DNA from: Gammaproteobacteria bacterium
Lineage (GTDB): Bacteria > Pseudomonadota > Gammaproteobacteria > Acidiferrobacterales > Sulfurifustaceae
Assembly (NCBI GenBank): GCA_004298065.1
Contig: SCRL01000074.1
Coordinates: forward strand, 1-64,000
DNA length: 64,000 nt
Reading direction: 5' to 3'
Both the position numbers and the translations under genes were made by a program. Within the stretch, counting starts at the first letter, position 1. The number at the start of each line of letters is the position of its first letter. Below are positions 47,607-55,784 of the stretch, one piece after another. Below the pieces are notes generated by a model. It saw only the letters and a program-made list of their open reading frames with translations, had not been told where the DNA came from and ran no database searches.

Positions 47607-47810
47607 ATGCGATACCCAATCGTCATTGTACTGGCGTTGGGCCTGAGCGGTTGCGGAGCCGAAGTCACCGGCACCGCGGCCGTCGTCGGCGCGGCCAAGG
47701 TCAAAGAAGCCGAACAGGCGCAGAAACAGCAGGAACAGATTAAACAACAACTGGGAGCTGCCGCTGAGCTTGAACGCCAGCGACTTAAAGCAGCGGCCGA
47801 GGAACAGTAG
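47607..47810 (+). CDS. Small lipoprotein with coiled-coil tail
   Basis: 67 residues from ATG at 47607, GGAG eight bases upstream. Signal peptide with lipobox LSGC, then GAEVTGTAAVVGAAKVKEAE and a Gln/Glu-rich coiled coil to the C-terminus. It converges with the lipoprotein gene on the minus strand. Function unknown. Confidence 0.7.
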   Translation: MRYPIVIVLALGLSGCGAEVTGTAAVVGAAKVKEAEQAQKQQEQIKQQLGAAAELERQRLKAAAEEQ

Positions 47811-47822
47811 CCGGTCTATGCG

Positions 47823-48485
47823 TCAGTTGAAAAACTTTGCCCACGCCGGCATCTCCGGCGGCGAATCGAACGCCCCTTTCAGTTGGCGGAACGATCGGAC
47901 AAGCTTGATGTAGTCGCCATAGTCTCGTCCGTGGTAGTAAAGAGAAGGCGCCCGGTAGCTGATGGTATAGAGTCCGGTTTTGTCGACAAAGCCGTGGGTG
48001 GCGATGCGTATCCTGAGTCCATCGTCATTTTTGAATTCCATCGCCAATAAAAAACCCGGCTTGCCGTTGAGCTGGGCCGGGGTGTTGCTCAACACCTTCA
48101 GCCGCTCCAGCCCGGTACGCTTGCGCAGATCGGAGACATAGAGATCCGCGGCCTCGAGCGGCAACATGTTGGCCGTGCTCTTTTTCTTGATGGTCGGGAA
48201 AGCGGTGTCCGGATAGCGGCGCGTGACGGTGATCGCATGGATGCCTGTACCGTCCTTTGAAGCCCTCATTTGCTCCAACAGGACGGTCTGCTCCTTGTCG
48301 TCGATCATGAGCCGGTCCCAGGTATCGGCGCTGGCGGTCCTGTTCCATCCCTCCGGCACGGTGAATTCGAAGCTGGTCGATTTTGCGACCTTGTTCACCT
48401 GGTCGGTCATGGTCCAATAGGGCGTGGGTGCGCATCCGCCGAGGGCGGCTAACAGCACCAGGAGCGCTGGAATTTTTCTGGTCAT
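47823..48485 (-). CDS. Lipoprotein of unknown function in the M48 protease cluster
   Basis: 220 residues from ATG at 48485 (GAGG five bases upstream). Lipobox LGGC after a short signal peptide. The mature domain is a single alpha/beta unit with TSFEFTVPEGWNR, VTRRYPDTAFP and HGFVDKTGLYTISYRAP. Its start lies 11 bases after the M48 protease stop, which suggests co-transcription and an envelope role. Confidence 0.72.
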   Translation of the reverse strand: MTRKIPALLVLLAALGGCAPTPYWTMTDQVNKVAKSTSFEFTVPEGWNRTASADTWDRLMIDDKEQTVLLEQMRASKDGTGIHAITVTRRYPDTAFPTIKKKSTANMLPLEAADLYVSDLRKRTGLERLKVLSNTPAQLNGKPGFLLAMEFKNDDGLRIRIATHGFVDKTGLYTISYRAPSLYYHGRDYGDYIKLVRSFRQLKGAFDSPPEMPAWAKFFN

Positions 48486-48496
48486 CGGGCCCTCTG

Positions 48497-49627
48497 TCAA
48501 TTGAGCGAACTCACGTACTGCTGCACGTAGGCCCTGTCGCGGGCATTCTTGGGCGCGAGGCCCAGATACTTGTTGAAATACTGCCGCGCCAGCCCCTTGT
48601 TGCCGGTCTTCATGTAATACATTCCAAGGCCCTTATAGGTGGGCGCGAAACCGGGCGCCAGTTTTTCCGCCGTCTGATAGGCCTTCAGCGCCTTGTCGGT
48701 ATCGTTTTTTTCGTCGCGACGGAGGTAGGCCTCGCCGAGATAGTAATACCCGGCGGCGGGGTAGTAGCGGCGCAAGCTGTTGTCTTCCATCACCAGAATG
48801 ACGCCCTTGAACCGGTCCTGGCTCACATCCTTGCGCAGGACTTCGAGACGCATCGGTTGAATGACGCGGTTATATTCTTCCGTGCCCACACGGCCACCGC
48901 CCCTGTGTTTCGCGGACAGTTCCTTGAACGTTTCGATGCGTTCGACCAGTTGCGGGTGGGACGAAAAGAAATAGGGCTCCTCGATGTTCAGCGTTTTGAC
49001 CTCATCGGCGAGGCGCCGAAAGACCTTGTGCGCCTCGCCGGGGTGATACCCGGCCTTGACCATTCTTGCGTACCCTCTCTGGTCGGCTTCCCGTTCGAGG
49101 TCGCGGGAGAATCCGCTAATGGATGAAATCGCAGCCAGGCTGGAAAAGGGGATGCCGGATACCGCGAAGGCGGAGACATTTTTCGTCGATACGCGCTGCT
49201 GGAAGCCGTGCCGCTCGACGAAATGCGCGGCCTCGTGACCCAAGACGGCCGCCAGTTGAGCTTCGTTCTCGATTCTCGCCAGCAAACCGATGTTGAAATA
49301 AATGCTGCCGTTCGGCAGCGCAAAAGCATTGAGCTGGGTGGAATCGTAAAGGTGGACCTTGATCTTGCCCTTGAACTCCGGATACAGGCGGTTCATTACG
49401 TTCTGCAAATAGGCGGACGCGCGCGGGTCTTCGTATATCTGACCGCTGCGCTCGATGGCGGTGTCGAATCCGCTGGCCTCATGCCACAACCTGTGTTCAT
49501 TTTCCTTCAGGTTGGCCGTATCGCCAGCATTGGCGAAGGATGTAACACCACCGGTGGTGGCGCAACCGCTGACAACAACCGATATCAGCACGAGCCCGAT
49601 AATTCTGGCGATGTCGATTCCGCTCAT
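48497..49627 (-). CDS. M48-family metalloprotease lipoprotein with TPR tail (BepA-like)
   Basis: 376 residues. Lipobox VVSGC after a signal segment. The peptidase domain has HEAAH in GHEAAHFVERHG and a likely third zinc ligand in DLEREADQRG. A long C-terminal part contains TPR-like helices (ALKAYQTAEKLAPG, ALAPKNARDRAY-type). BepA-type proteases handle outer-membrane protein assembly and degrade misfolded LptD. ATG at 49627 follows GGGGAG. Second gene of a three-gene run. Confidence 0.88.
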   Translation of the reverse strand: MSGIDIARIIGLVLISVVVSGCATTGGVTSFANAGDTANLKENEHRLWHEASGFDTAIERSGQIYEDPRASAYLQNVMNRLYPEFKGKIKVHLYDSTQLNAFALPNGSIYFNIGLLARIENEAQLAAVLGHEAAHFVERHGFQQRVSTKNVSAFAVSGIPFSSLAAISSISGFSRDLEREADQRGYARMVKAGYHPGEAHKVFRRLADEVKTLNIEEPYFFSSHPQLVERIETFKELSAKHRGGGRVGTEEYNRVIQPMRLEVLRKDVSQDRFKGVILVMEDNSLRRYYPAAGYYYLGEAYLRRDEKNDTDKALKAYQTAEKLAPGFAPTYKGLGMYYMKTGNKGLARQYFNKYLGLAPKNARDRAYVQQYVSSLN

Positions 49628-49678
49628 GGCCGGTGATCTCCCCTTAACTTAAAGAAGCACGATCTGCTGCGCGGCGTC

Positions 49679-50443
49679 CTACTTCGCGTAGGCATTGCGA
49701 TAACTCTCTATGCCTGGATACCACTCGAAGATGGCGTTAACCATCTTGGCGGCGTCCTCCGGATCGCGCAGATTGGTGCTGTCTGTGCGGTAGTTGCTGT
49801 TCATCCACAACAAATCTCCGGTCCGGAGGTCGACCATTCCGACATGGATATACGAATGACCCAATTCCGGCGCCGGACCGGTGAAGATGTTGACGATGGG
49901 AATGTTGCCAACGATCGCCCGTGCCTTGCGCCCGGTGGTGGATACGACGTCGCGTCCGTAAACCATGATGGCGGCATCGGCCCCGGTCTGATCGGCCACC
50001 GCGCGCAGGCCGGGGCCGATGGAGTAGTCGAAACGCCGGATCTTGTGTCTCCACGAGTCGCCGCCGTTTCGCGAGGCGGTATTGACCACCAGCTTATAGA
50101 GTGCAAGATGCTCGTCGACGTTGCCGGCGGTGGTTCCCGAAAATTTCGGCGCCGTCGCCTCTCTCATGTTCTGCTGCTTTTTTATCGCCGCCGACAGGGC
50201 CTTGAACACGTTCCGGCCGGCCTCCTGGCTCCATTCCGGTACTTTCTCCTCCACCCCGCCGGCGGTTACCTCCACCACCTCGATATTCGCCGGCAGGACC
50301 ATTACCTTCTTGGGCAGCGAAGGATTACTCAACAACCATTTGTAATGTACCCAATGGGGTGTATCGGCCGCTTGCACCGTAAGCGGTGCGGCGACAAGCG
50401 TTATCGAGATAGCCAGTGAGACCAGCGGCTTGCGGATAGACAC
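49679..50443 (-). CDS. Exported protein of unknown function upstream of the M48 protease
   Basis: 254 residues from GTG at 50443, with AGGGGG eight bases upstream. A signal peptide (PLVSLAISITLVAAPLTVQA) is cleaved near VQA. The mature part has a beta-rich region with GPGLRAVADQTGADAAIMVYG (AIMVYG near 170) and ends SYRNAYAK. First gene of the run 49679-47823. An envelope chaperone or sensor role is only contextual. Confidence 0.7.
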   Translation of the reverse strand: MSIRKPLVSLAISITLVAAPLTVQAADTPHWVHYKWLLSNPSLPKKVMVLPANIEVVEVTAGGVEEKVPEWSQEAGRNVFKALSAAIKKQQNMREATAPKFSGTTAGNVDEHLALYKLVVNTASRNGGDSWRHKIRRFDYSIGPGLRAVADQTGADAAIMVYGRDVVSTTGRKARAIVGNIPIVNIFTGPAPELGHSYIHVGMVDLRTGDLLWMNSNYRTDSTNLRDPEDAAKMVNAIFEWYPGIESYRNAYAK

Positions 50444-50608
50444 GTCTCGTTCCCCCTGTGACCGTGACGGGCTTATACCAACAATATATAAGCACATATT
50501 ATTTAGATCAGCACAAAGCGCAGACCGGCTATCCCATGCGCGCTGCCGTGTATCGGATAGTCGATTCATGTACGTTACCGCTCCCGCGGAGTCCAGTACT
50601 GGATACGT

Positions 50609-51181
50609 CTATGGGACCGCCCTGCCCCAAACCGCGAACACCGGATCGGAGAACGCCATCTGTTTGGCGTAGGCGTCATCCGCCGGCCGCGGCCAGTCGC
50701 GTAGGGATTCGGTCCCGAGCGCGGTGAAGCCGCCGGCGCGGCGGAAGTAATCGAGCACAAGGCCCATGCGCTCGAACGCATGCAGCATCGGCCAGACCTG
50801 GATCGCCTTGGGCGGGAACCAGCGATCGGAGAACGTGACCACGAACGGTGCGCCGGGCTTGAGCACGCGGCGCACGGAGCGGAACACGTCGTGCGGCTGG
50901 ATCAGGTACTCGACCGAGGCGGTGCAGACCACGGCGTCGAACTCCCCGTCCGCGAACGGCAGCTCCGGGTTGCCGTTGAGGTCGTGCACGACATGCGCGG
51001 ACAGGCGCGGGTTCTGTCCCATCTCTTCGGCGTTGAGGCCGAGACCGGTGACATCGAGGTCGATTTCCGGCAAATGCGACACCCAACTGCTCATGAGGTC
51101 GAGCACGCGCATGCCGGGTTTGAGAACGCGCGCATATATATTGGTGATGTGCCCGCGCGCGGTCGCGTCCAGATGCTGCAC
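50609..51181 (-). CDS. Class I SAM-dependent methyltransferase
   Basis: 190 residues from GTG at 51181. Rossmann-type SAM motifs: LKPGMRVLDLMSSWVSHLP as motif I region, DLNGNPELPFADGEFDAVVC, and SVRRVLKPGAPFVV. The same frame continues upstream without a stop until the tetR stop codon at 51230. Those 16 codons (LYGEAGANAQSRLVQHLD) resemble the N-terminal part of related methyltransferases, so the true start may be a CTG or use coupling to tetR. Small-molecule target unknown. Confidence 0.75.
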   Translation of the reverse strand: MQHLDATARGHITNIYARVLKPGMRVLDLMSSWVSHLPEIDLDVTGLGLNAEEMGQNPRLSAHVVHDLNGNPELPFADGEFDAVVCTASVEYLIQPHDVFRSVRRVLKPGAPFVVTFSDRWFPPKAIQVWPMLHAFERMGLVLDYFRRAGGFTALGTESLRDWPRPADDAYAKQMAFSDPVFAVWGRAVP

Positions 51182-51229
51182 CAGACGCGACTGGGCGTTA
51201 GCGCCCGCTTCGCCATACAGCGGGCGCGG

Positions 51230-51808
51230 TTATTTCCGGCTGCTGACTTGCTTGTCGAGCCAGGCCTCGAACTGGTCGAGTTCCTGATTGAGATATTTCT
51301 GGTCGCCGTAGACCTGCGCCACCACCACGATACCCTGCGCGCGTCCGAGGAGATGCAGCGCGAGTCCGGCGGCGTCCTTGTGGCCCAGTGCCTTGAGCTG
51401 CGCGGCGAGCCAATCGCGAAACAGGTCGAACATCTTGCGCGCCTTGGCCTTGAGTGCCGGCTGGGCCTTGCCGAGCTCGATGTTAAGCGAACCCATCGGG
51501 CAGCCGTAACGCGCGAGGTCCTTGCCGGAACCGCGCACCATTTGAATGAAGCGCCGCAGCCGGGCGCGCGCGTCGGCAAACTCCCGGTCCCAGTCCGCGA
51601 GCATCGCGCGGATATGCTCGATGCGGTAGTCCACCACCGCCGCGAGGATGTCGTCCTTGGTCTTGAAGTGGTAGTAGAAGTTGCCGCGCGGGATCGCGGC
51701 GGCCTCGGCGATGTCGCTGAACGAGGTCTGGTTGTAGCCGCGCTGGTAAAACAGCCGGTTTGCGGTCTCGACGATCTGCTGACGGCTGACTTCGCCCTTC
51801 TCGGCCAT
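51230..51808 (-). CDS. TetR-family transcriptional regulator
   Basis: About 192 residues from MAEKGEVSRQQI. N-terminal helix-turn-helix (about 10-55) with FSDIAEAAAIPRGNFYYHFKTKDDIL-type sequence, and a helical ligand-binding domain. It is encoded inside the dsrE2-tusA operon, and two AGAC-N4-GTCT palindromes cover that operon's promoter, so autoregulation is likely. Ligand unknown. Upstream Met codons at 51826 and 51814 are possible alternative starts. Confidence 0.88.
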   Translation of the reverse strand: MAEKGEVSRQQIVETANRLFYQRGYNQTSFSDIAEAAAIPRGNFYYHFKTKDDILAAVVDYRIEHIRAMLADWDREFADARARLRRFIQMVRGSGKDLARYGCPMGSLNIELGKAQPALKAKARKMFDLFRDWLAAQLKALGHKDAAGLALHLLGRAQGIVVVAQVYGDQKYLNQELDQFEAWLDKQVSSRK

Positions 51809-51835
51809 GGACATCATTATAATCACCCCACCCGC

Positions 51836-52837
51836 TCAGGCGATGGGCCGCGCCATCCGCATCGGCCGGATTTCGCGCGCCGCCATCTCGCGCACCTGCG
51901 CCCGCACCGCTTCGCGCCAGCTGACGCGCGGGCGATAGCCGAGACGCTTGCTGGCCTCGACGTTGGAGACGTTCACCTCTTCCAGCAGGTGCACGATCGA
52001 GCGCGTCACTAGCGGCTCCCAGGGCACGAATAGATCGAGTTTTTCCATGAGCCAGCTGAAGGGATAGGCGAGCGCGAACGGTACGCTGAAATGCGGCTTG
52101 GGGTAGCCGAATTCGTCGTGCAGCAATTCGATTACCTCGCGCGTCCTCGGAACCTCCGGCCCGACGATGTTGAACGCTTCATAACCGGACAGCCCCGGCG
52201 CCGTCGCCGCGAGGGCAAACGCCTCGCCCACATCGCGCCCGTCCACGATCGGCAGGCTCGTGCGCCCGCCGGCGACGTAGGGCACCAGATGGGTTTTGAG
52301 GCGCGGTATCAGAATCGGCAGTACCGACAGCGCGTAGCGCTGCCCGGCGAAGATGCCGAGGCGCAGGTTGACCATGGTGGTGCCGCCGGCCAGTTCGCGC
52401 ATTCGGTCCTCGATGGCGATGACGTTGCCCAGGTGCGGCCAGAAGCGACGCGGGATGCCGCGGCTGTTGGCGTCGTGCGACCGCTCGGGCGCGGCCGCGG
52501 ACGTGGTGCTCACGTTCACCAAGCGCTGGATGCCCCGCGCCACCGCCGCGTCGAGCAGGCCGAGCGTCGGTTCGAGATAAAGCGTGCGCGATTCCTGCGC
52601 ATGGCCCCAGAGCGAGGTCCAGGCCGCCGCGTGGCAGACGATATCAACGTCGTCGAGCACCCGGGCGCGATAATCGGCGTCGCGCAAATCGCCCACGCGC
52701 ACCTCACCCTGGAAACCGGGAATAAGCCGATGCCGGTCGCGGCAGGCGGCGATGACCTTTACATCTGGACGCTGTGCCAGCGCCTCCAGCACGTGGCTGC
52801 CGACAAAGCCGGTGGCGCCGGTGACAAGAACGGTCAT
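51836..52837 (-). CDS. Atypical NAD-dependent epimerase/dehydratase-like protein
   Basis: 333 residues starting MTVLVTGATGFVGSHV, with the Rossmann TGATGFVG intact. The catalytic region keeps Ser/Thr in NVSTTSAAAP, but the usual YxxxK is absent: the equivalent stretch reads RRFWPHLGNVIAIED. NADPH-binding and C-terminal lid are otherwise complete. It may bind cofactor without typical dehydrogenase chemistry. Coupled to the peroxiredoxin-like gene by TAATG. Confidence 0.82.
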   Translation of the reverse strand: MTVLVTGATGFVGSHVLEALAQRPDVKVIAACRDRHRLIPGFQGEVRVGDLRDADYRARVLDDVDIVCHAAAWTSLWGHAQESRTLYLEPTLGLLDAAVARGIQRLVNVSTTSAAAPERSHDANSRGIPRRFWPHLGNVIAIEDRMRELAGGTTMVNLRLGIFAGQRYALSVLPILIPRLKTHLVPYVAGGRTSLPIVDGRDVGEAFALAATAPGLSGYEAFNIVGPEVPRTREVIELLHDEFGYPKPHFSVPFALAYPFSWLMEKLDLFVPWEPLVTRSIVHLLEEVNVSNVEASKRLGYRPRVSWREAVRAQVREMAAREIRPMRMARPIA

Positions 52838-53391
52838 TATTTTTCCCACGTTTGCGTTCCCAGAGCGAATGCCCGGACCCGGTCGAACGGCAGGTGATCG
52901 CCCTCGTCCCGGCCGTAGTACGCCGTGCGAATCACGCCGGTTTCGTCCACCAAAAAATCCGCCGGCATGGTGGTGAGATGGCCGTTGATTGCGGTCGGCA
53001 GATAGCCTTTCACGAACATCGCATGGAGAACCGCCGGCATGCGCATAACCATGCCGCGCAGCACACCCACCACCGAACGTTCGATACCGAATGCCCGGTA
53101 ATGCACATTTTGCTCATCGGCCAGGATCGGAAACGGCGCCGCATGCCGCTCGGCATAGCGGCGCAGGTTTTCCGGCGAGGAATCGAAGATGGCAATGACA
53201 GAGAACCGGTTTCCGAGTTCGTCGAAGCGTTTCACCAATTCATGCACGCGGAGATTGCAGAACGGACAGGCGGCGAAGCGAAAGAACGACAGCATGAAGC
53301 GCCGACCCTGGAGGCTGTCCGAATCGAAAGTGGTGCCGTCCATGGCGGGCAGACGGATATTGCCGACCCGCTCGCCGGGTGCGCGCCGCAT
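52837..53391 (-). CDS. AhpC/TSA-like thiol-peroxidase or thioredoxin-fold protein
   Basis: 184 residues with a thioredoxin fold. The active site is FRFAACPFCNLRVHEL, a CPFC pair near residue 45 rather than the PxxxTxxC of true peroxiredoxins. Cytoplasmic, no signal peptide. It follows tusA after 13 bases and overlaps the epimerase-like gene as TAATG. In context it could reduce or relay persulfides with TusA, which is inference. Confidence 0.82.
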   Translation of the reverse strand: MRRAPGERVGNIRLPAMDGTTFDSDSLQGRRFMLSFFRFAACPFCNLRVHELVKRFDELGNRFSVIAIFDSSPENLRRYAERHAAPFPILADEQNVHYRAFGIERSVVGVLRGMVMRMPAVLHAMFVKGYLPTAINGHLTTMPADFLVDETGVIRTAYYGRDEGDHLPFDRVRAFALGTQTWEK

Positions 53392-53403
53392 GGCCGGGTC
53401 GTC

Positions 53404-53637
53404 CTACCGGTCCTTGCGGACCAGGAAGAGATAATCGGTCCCGGCCTGCTGCGCGGCGACGAGCGTGTGGCCCGTCTGGCGACAAAACGCCTCGACGTCC
53501 TTGACCGATCCCGGGTCGGTGGCCAGCAGCCGTACCACCTTGCCGGCGTCGAGCCCCTGCACCGCCTTCTTCAGGCGCAGGATCGGCAGCGGGCAGTTGA
53601 GTCCACGGGCATCCACTTCAGCCTGAAACGCACTCAT
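53404..53637 (-). CDS. tusA: TusA-family sulfur carrier (paralogue 2)
   Basis: 77 residues. The conserved LNCPLPILRLKKAV carries the persulfide Cys in CPLP, followed by GKVVRLLATDPGSVKDVEAFC. This is closer to the TusA of dsrE2-linked sulfur-oxidation loci than the paralogue at 36430. The ATG overlaps the SDR stop (ATGA). Confidence 0.93.
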   Translation of the reverse strand: MSAFQAEVDARGLNCPLPILRLKKAVQGLDAGKVVRLLATDPGSVKDVEAFCRQTGHTLVAAQQAGTDYLFLVRKDR

Positions 53638-54455
53638 GTGTTACCTCCTCTTAGTGCTGCTGGAGTTTTAAAGGACCGTTTGATCAGAAATCCGAAAAGC
53701 GACACCGGCAAGGAACGCGGCACCAGACGGTTTTGCCATGCGTAGAACTTGTTGATCAGGCCGGATACCACCGTCGCTTTCTTACCGAGCGCCCGTATTC
53801 CGGTTCGCGCCACTTTCCATGGCGATTGATAGAACATGGGCAGCTTGGAGAAATTTAGCGGCAGGTTGGCGGGCATGTCCGTATCGGTCAGGCCGGGCGC
53901 CAGAACGCTGACATCGATGCCGTGTTTCTTCAGCTCGAAGTGCAGGGCTTCGCCCAGCGTGAGCACATACGCTTTCGTGGCGGCATAGTTCGCGACATAG
54001 GGTATTCCCTGATACCCAAAGAGACTCGATACCAGCAGCACGCCGCCCCGCTTGCGTTTCGCCATTTTGTTCGCAAAAACATGAATCAGCTGCATCGGCA
54101 CGATCATGTTCAGGTGTGCCATGCCCGTGTGTCGTGCCAGCGTCGTGCCGGTAAATTCCGCCGCTTCCGCCACCCCCGCGGCGGGGACAACCAAACCGAT
54201 GATGATGTCTTGGGTAGAACGGTCGATTTCCTCGATGGCGCCTGGCTTTGTCAGATCGATCCCCAGGGTACGCACTTCGATGCCGTACCGGTGCTCCAAT
54301 TCTTTCTTGAGCGTGTCGAGCAACCGTTGCCGACGGGACACGACAACGAGATTGAGCTTGCGTGCGGCAAGTTCATGGGAAACCGCCCTGCCGATGCCCG
54401 AGCTTGCGCCGGTCACCAACGCCCACGGTCCATAAATTCTCTGAAAATCATCCAT
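53634..54455 (-). CDS. Short-chain dehydrogenase/reductase
   Basis: 273 residues starting MDDFQRIYGPWALVTG. TGASSGIG cofactor loop, Ser of LLVSSLFG and YAATKAY catalytic pair are present. A C-terminal tail of about 45 residues contains hydrophobic stretches (VPRSLPVSLFGFLI), suggesting membrane contact. Likely acts on lipid or steroid-like alcohols, unknown substrate. Between dsrE2 and tusA in the operon, and AT-richer than neighbours. Confidence 0.88.
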   Translation of the reverse strand: MDDFQRIYGPWALVTGASSGIGRAVSHELAARKLNLVVVSRRQRLLDTLKKELEHRYGIEVRTLGIDLTKPGAIEEIDRSTQDIIIGLVVPAAGVAEAAEFTGTTLARHTGMAHLNMIVPMQLIHVFANKMAKRKRGGVLLVSSLFGYQGIPYVANYAATKAYVLTLGEALHFELKKHGIDVSVLAPGLTDTDMPANLPLNFSKLPMFYQSPWKVARTGIRALGKKATVVSGLINKFYAWQNRLVPRSLPVSLFGFLIKRSFKTPAALRGGNT

Positions 54456-54524
54456 GTCTTGAGCCTCGTTCTTGAAACGACGTTTATCGGCCAAGCCCGC
54501 TGTCATGCGTGGCTTGTTCTTGTG

Positions 54525-55145
54525 TCAGATGAACAGCGATACGTCGGACTTGGCCGCGATCGGCAGGAAGCTCGCGGCGCCGATCCAGTCGGCGACCTCG
54601 GGGATGAAGTCGTCCTTGGTGTAGCCGAACAGGTCCACGGTCATTTGGCAGGCCACGAGCTTCACGTCCGCTTCGAGGCAGGCGTCGCGCAGCTCTTTAA
54701 TGCTCGCGACGCCCTTGTTATGCAGCGTCTGCTGCATCATGCGCGTCGCGAAACGCTCGAAGCCGGGCACGTTGCCCATGACCAGGTTCGGGATCTTCCA
54801 TTCGACGCCGCGGAACCAGTCCGGGCCGAACGGCATCTTCATCGGCATCGCCGGGTTGCCGAGCGGCGAGATTTCGAGGTCGAGGTCCTTGCGCAGCAGG
54901 TTCAGGCCATAGAACGTGAAGAACACCGACACGTCCCAGCCGAGCGCCCCGGCGGTGGACGCCAGGATGAACGGCGGATAGGCCATGTCGAGCGTGCCCT
55001 TGGTCGCGATGATCGCGAGCGACGGCGTGTGCGCCGCCTCGCGCGCGGCCATCTTTTCCTCGAACCGTTGGTCGAACCACGCCTCCCACGCCTGCCGCTG
55101 CGCCGGCGTCAGGTCCGTCACCGCCGCCTTCTCCATCGTGCCCAT
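54525..55145 (-). CDS. DsrE2-type sulfur-transfer protein (DsrE/F/H-like)
   Basis: 206 residues from ATG at 55145, with GGAGG six bases upstream. The DsrE2 core has SLAIIATKGTLDMAYPPF, ASTAGALGWDVSVFFTFYG, and the conserved Cys in VKLVACQMTVDLFGY. DsrE2 proteins are tied to TusA and rhodanese in sulfur-oxidising bacteria and move sulfane sulfur. First gene of the operon, directly after the TetR-type operators. Confidence 0.9.
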   Translation of the reverse strand: MGTMEKAAVTDLTPAQRQAWEAWFDQRFEEKMAAREAAHTPSLAIIATKGTLDMAYPPFILASTAGALGWDVSVFFTFYGLNLLRKDLDLEISPLGNPAMPMKMPFGPDWFRGVEWKIPNLVMGNVPGFERFATRMMQQTLHNKGVASIKELRDACLEADVKLVACQMTVDLFGYTKDDFIPEVADWIGAASFLPIAAKSDVSLFI

Positions 55146-55164
55146 GGTGCACCTCCGCGTGTTG

Positions 55165-55208
55165 TCAGACAGTCGTCTTAGATAATCAGACGAATGTCTG
55201 AGTGTCAA
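55165..55208 (-). promoter_or_regulatory. dsrE2 operon promoter with two TetR-type operators
   Basis: On the minus strand TTGACA (55203-55208) is followed after 17 bases by TTATCT (55180-55185), with an extended TG before it. Between -35 and -10 lies the perfect palindrome TCAGACGAATGTCTGA (55186-55201), and just after the -10 lies AGACAGTCGTCT (55167-55178). Both share AGAC-N4-GTCT, a common TetR-family half-site pattern. Repressor binding would block the polymerase site directly. The regulator at 51230-51808 is the obvious candidate. Confidence 0.7.
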
Positions 55209-55753
55209 GCGGCGGCGCGGCGCAAGCGTCGAAAAAGTTGAACCAGTCGGGCGAGCGGGTAATGGGCGTTGAGCCCACTCGGGTTCGGCAGCACCCAAAC
55301 GGGCGTCGTGGCGATGGATTCCGGTTGTGGGCCGATAGCGACGCGCTTGCGGCCGAAGGCGGCTTGATATGCCCCGACACCGAGCACTACGACAACGCGC
55401 GGGCGCAGGCGCCTGACCTTCGCGGCCAGCCGCCGCCCTCCTGCCTTCAGTTCCTTCTCCGGCAGCTCGTCGGCGGAGGCCGTCGCGCGGTTGACGATGT
55501 TGGTGATGCCGAGGCGGTGTTTCAGCAGTTCGCGTTCTTCATAAGGCGACAACTGCCGGGAGGTGAAGCCGGCGCGGTGTAGCGCCGGCCAGAAGCGGTT
55601 GCCGGGACGGGCGAAGTGGTGTTTTACTGCCGCCGAATACAGCCCCGGATTGATGCCGACGAACAGGACTTTCAGTCGTGACGCCACGACGTCGGGCACG
55701 GTTTTATTCCTTGCCGCCCGCAATTCCCGCCGCGTCGGGCGCGGCGGCTTCAT
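55205..55753 (-). CDS. mug: G/U mismatch-specific uracil-DNA glycosylase Mug
   Basis: About 182 residues from MKPPRPTRRE. The Mug/TDG motifs are GINPGLYSA with the catalytic Asn and VWVLPNPSGLN. RPGNRFWPALHRAGFT and ITNIVNRATASADEL complete the match. A second Met at 55786 is only possible if the start codons of mug and greB share the CCATGG site. The stop TGA lies inside the -35 element of the dsrE2 promoter. Confidence 0.93.
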   Translation of the reverse strand: MKPPRPTRRELRAARNKTVPDVVASRLKVLFVGINPGLYSAAVKHHFARPGNRFWPALHRAGFTSRQLSPYEERELLKHRLGITNIVNRATASADELPEKELKAGGRRLAAKVRRLRPRVVVVLGVGAYQAAFGRKRVAIGPQPESIATTPVWVLPNPSGLNAHYPLARLVQLFRRLRRAAA

Positions 55754-55784
55754 TTGTCTTGCAAGGCTTCTTAGAATTCGTGCC

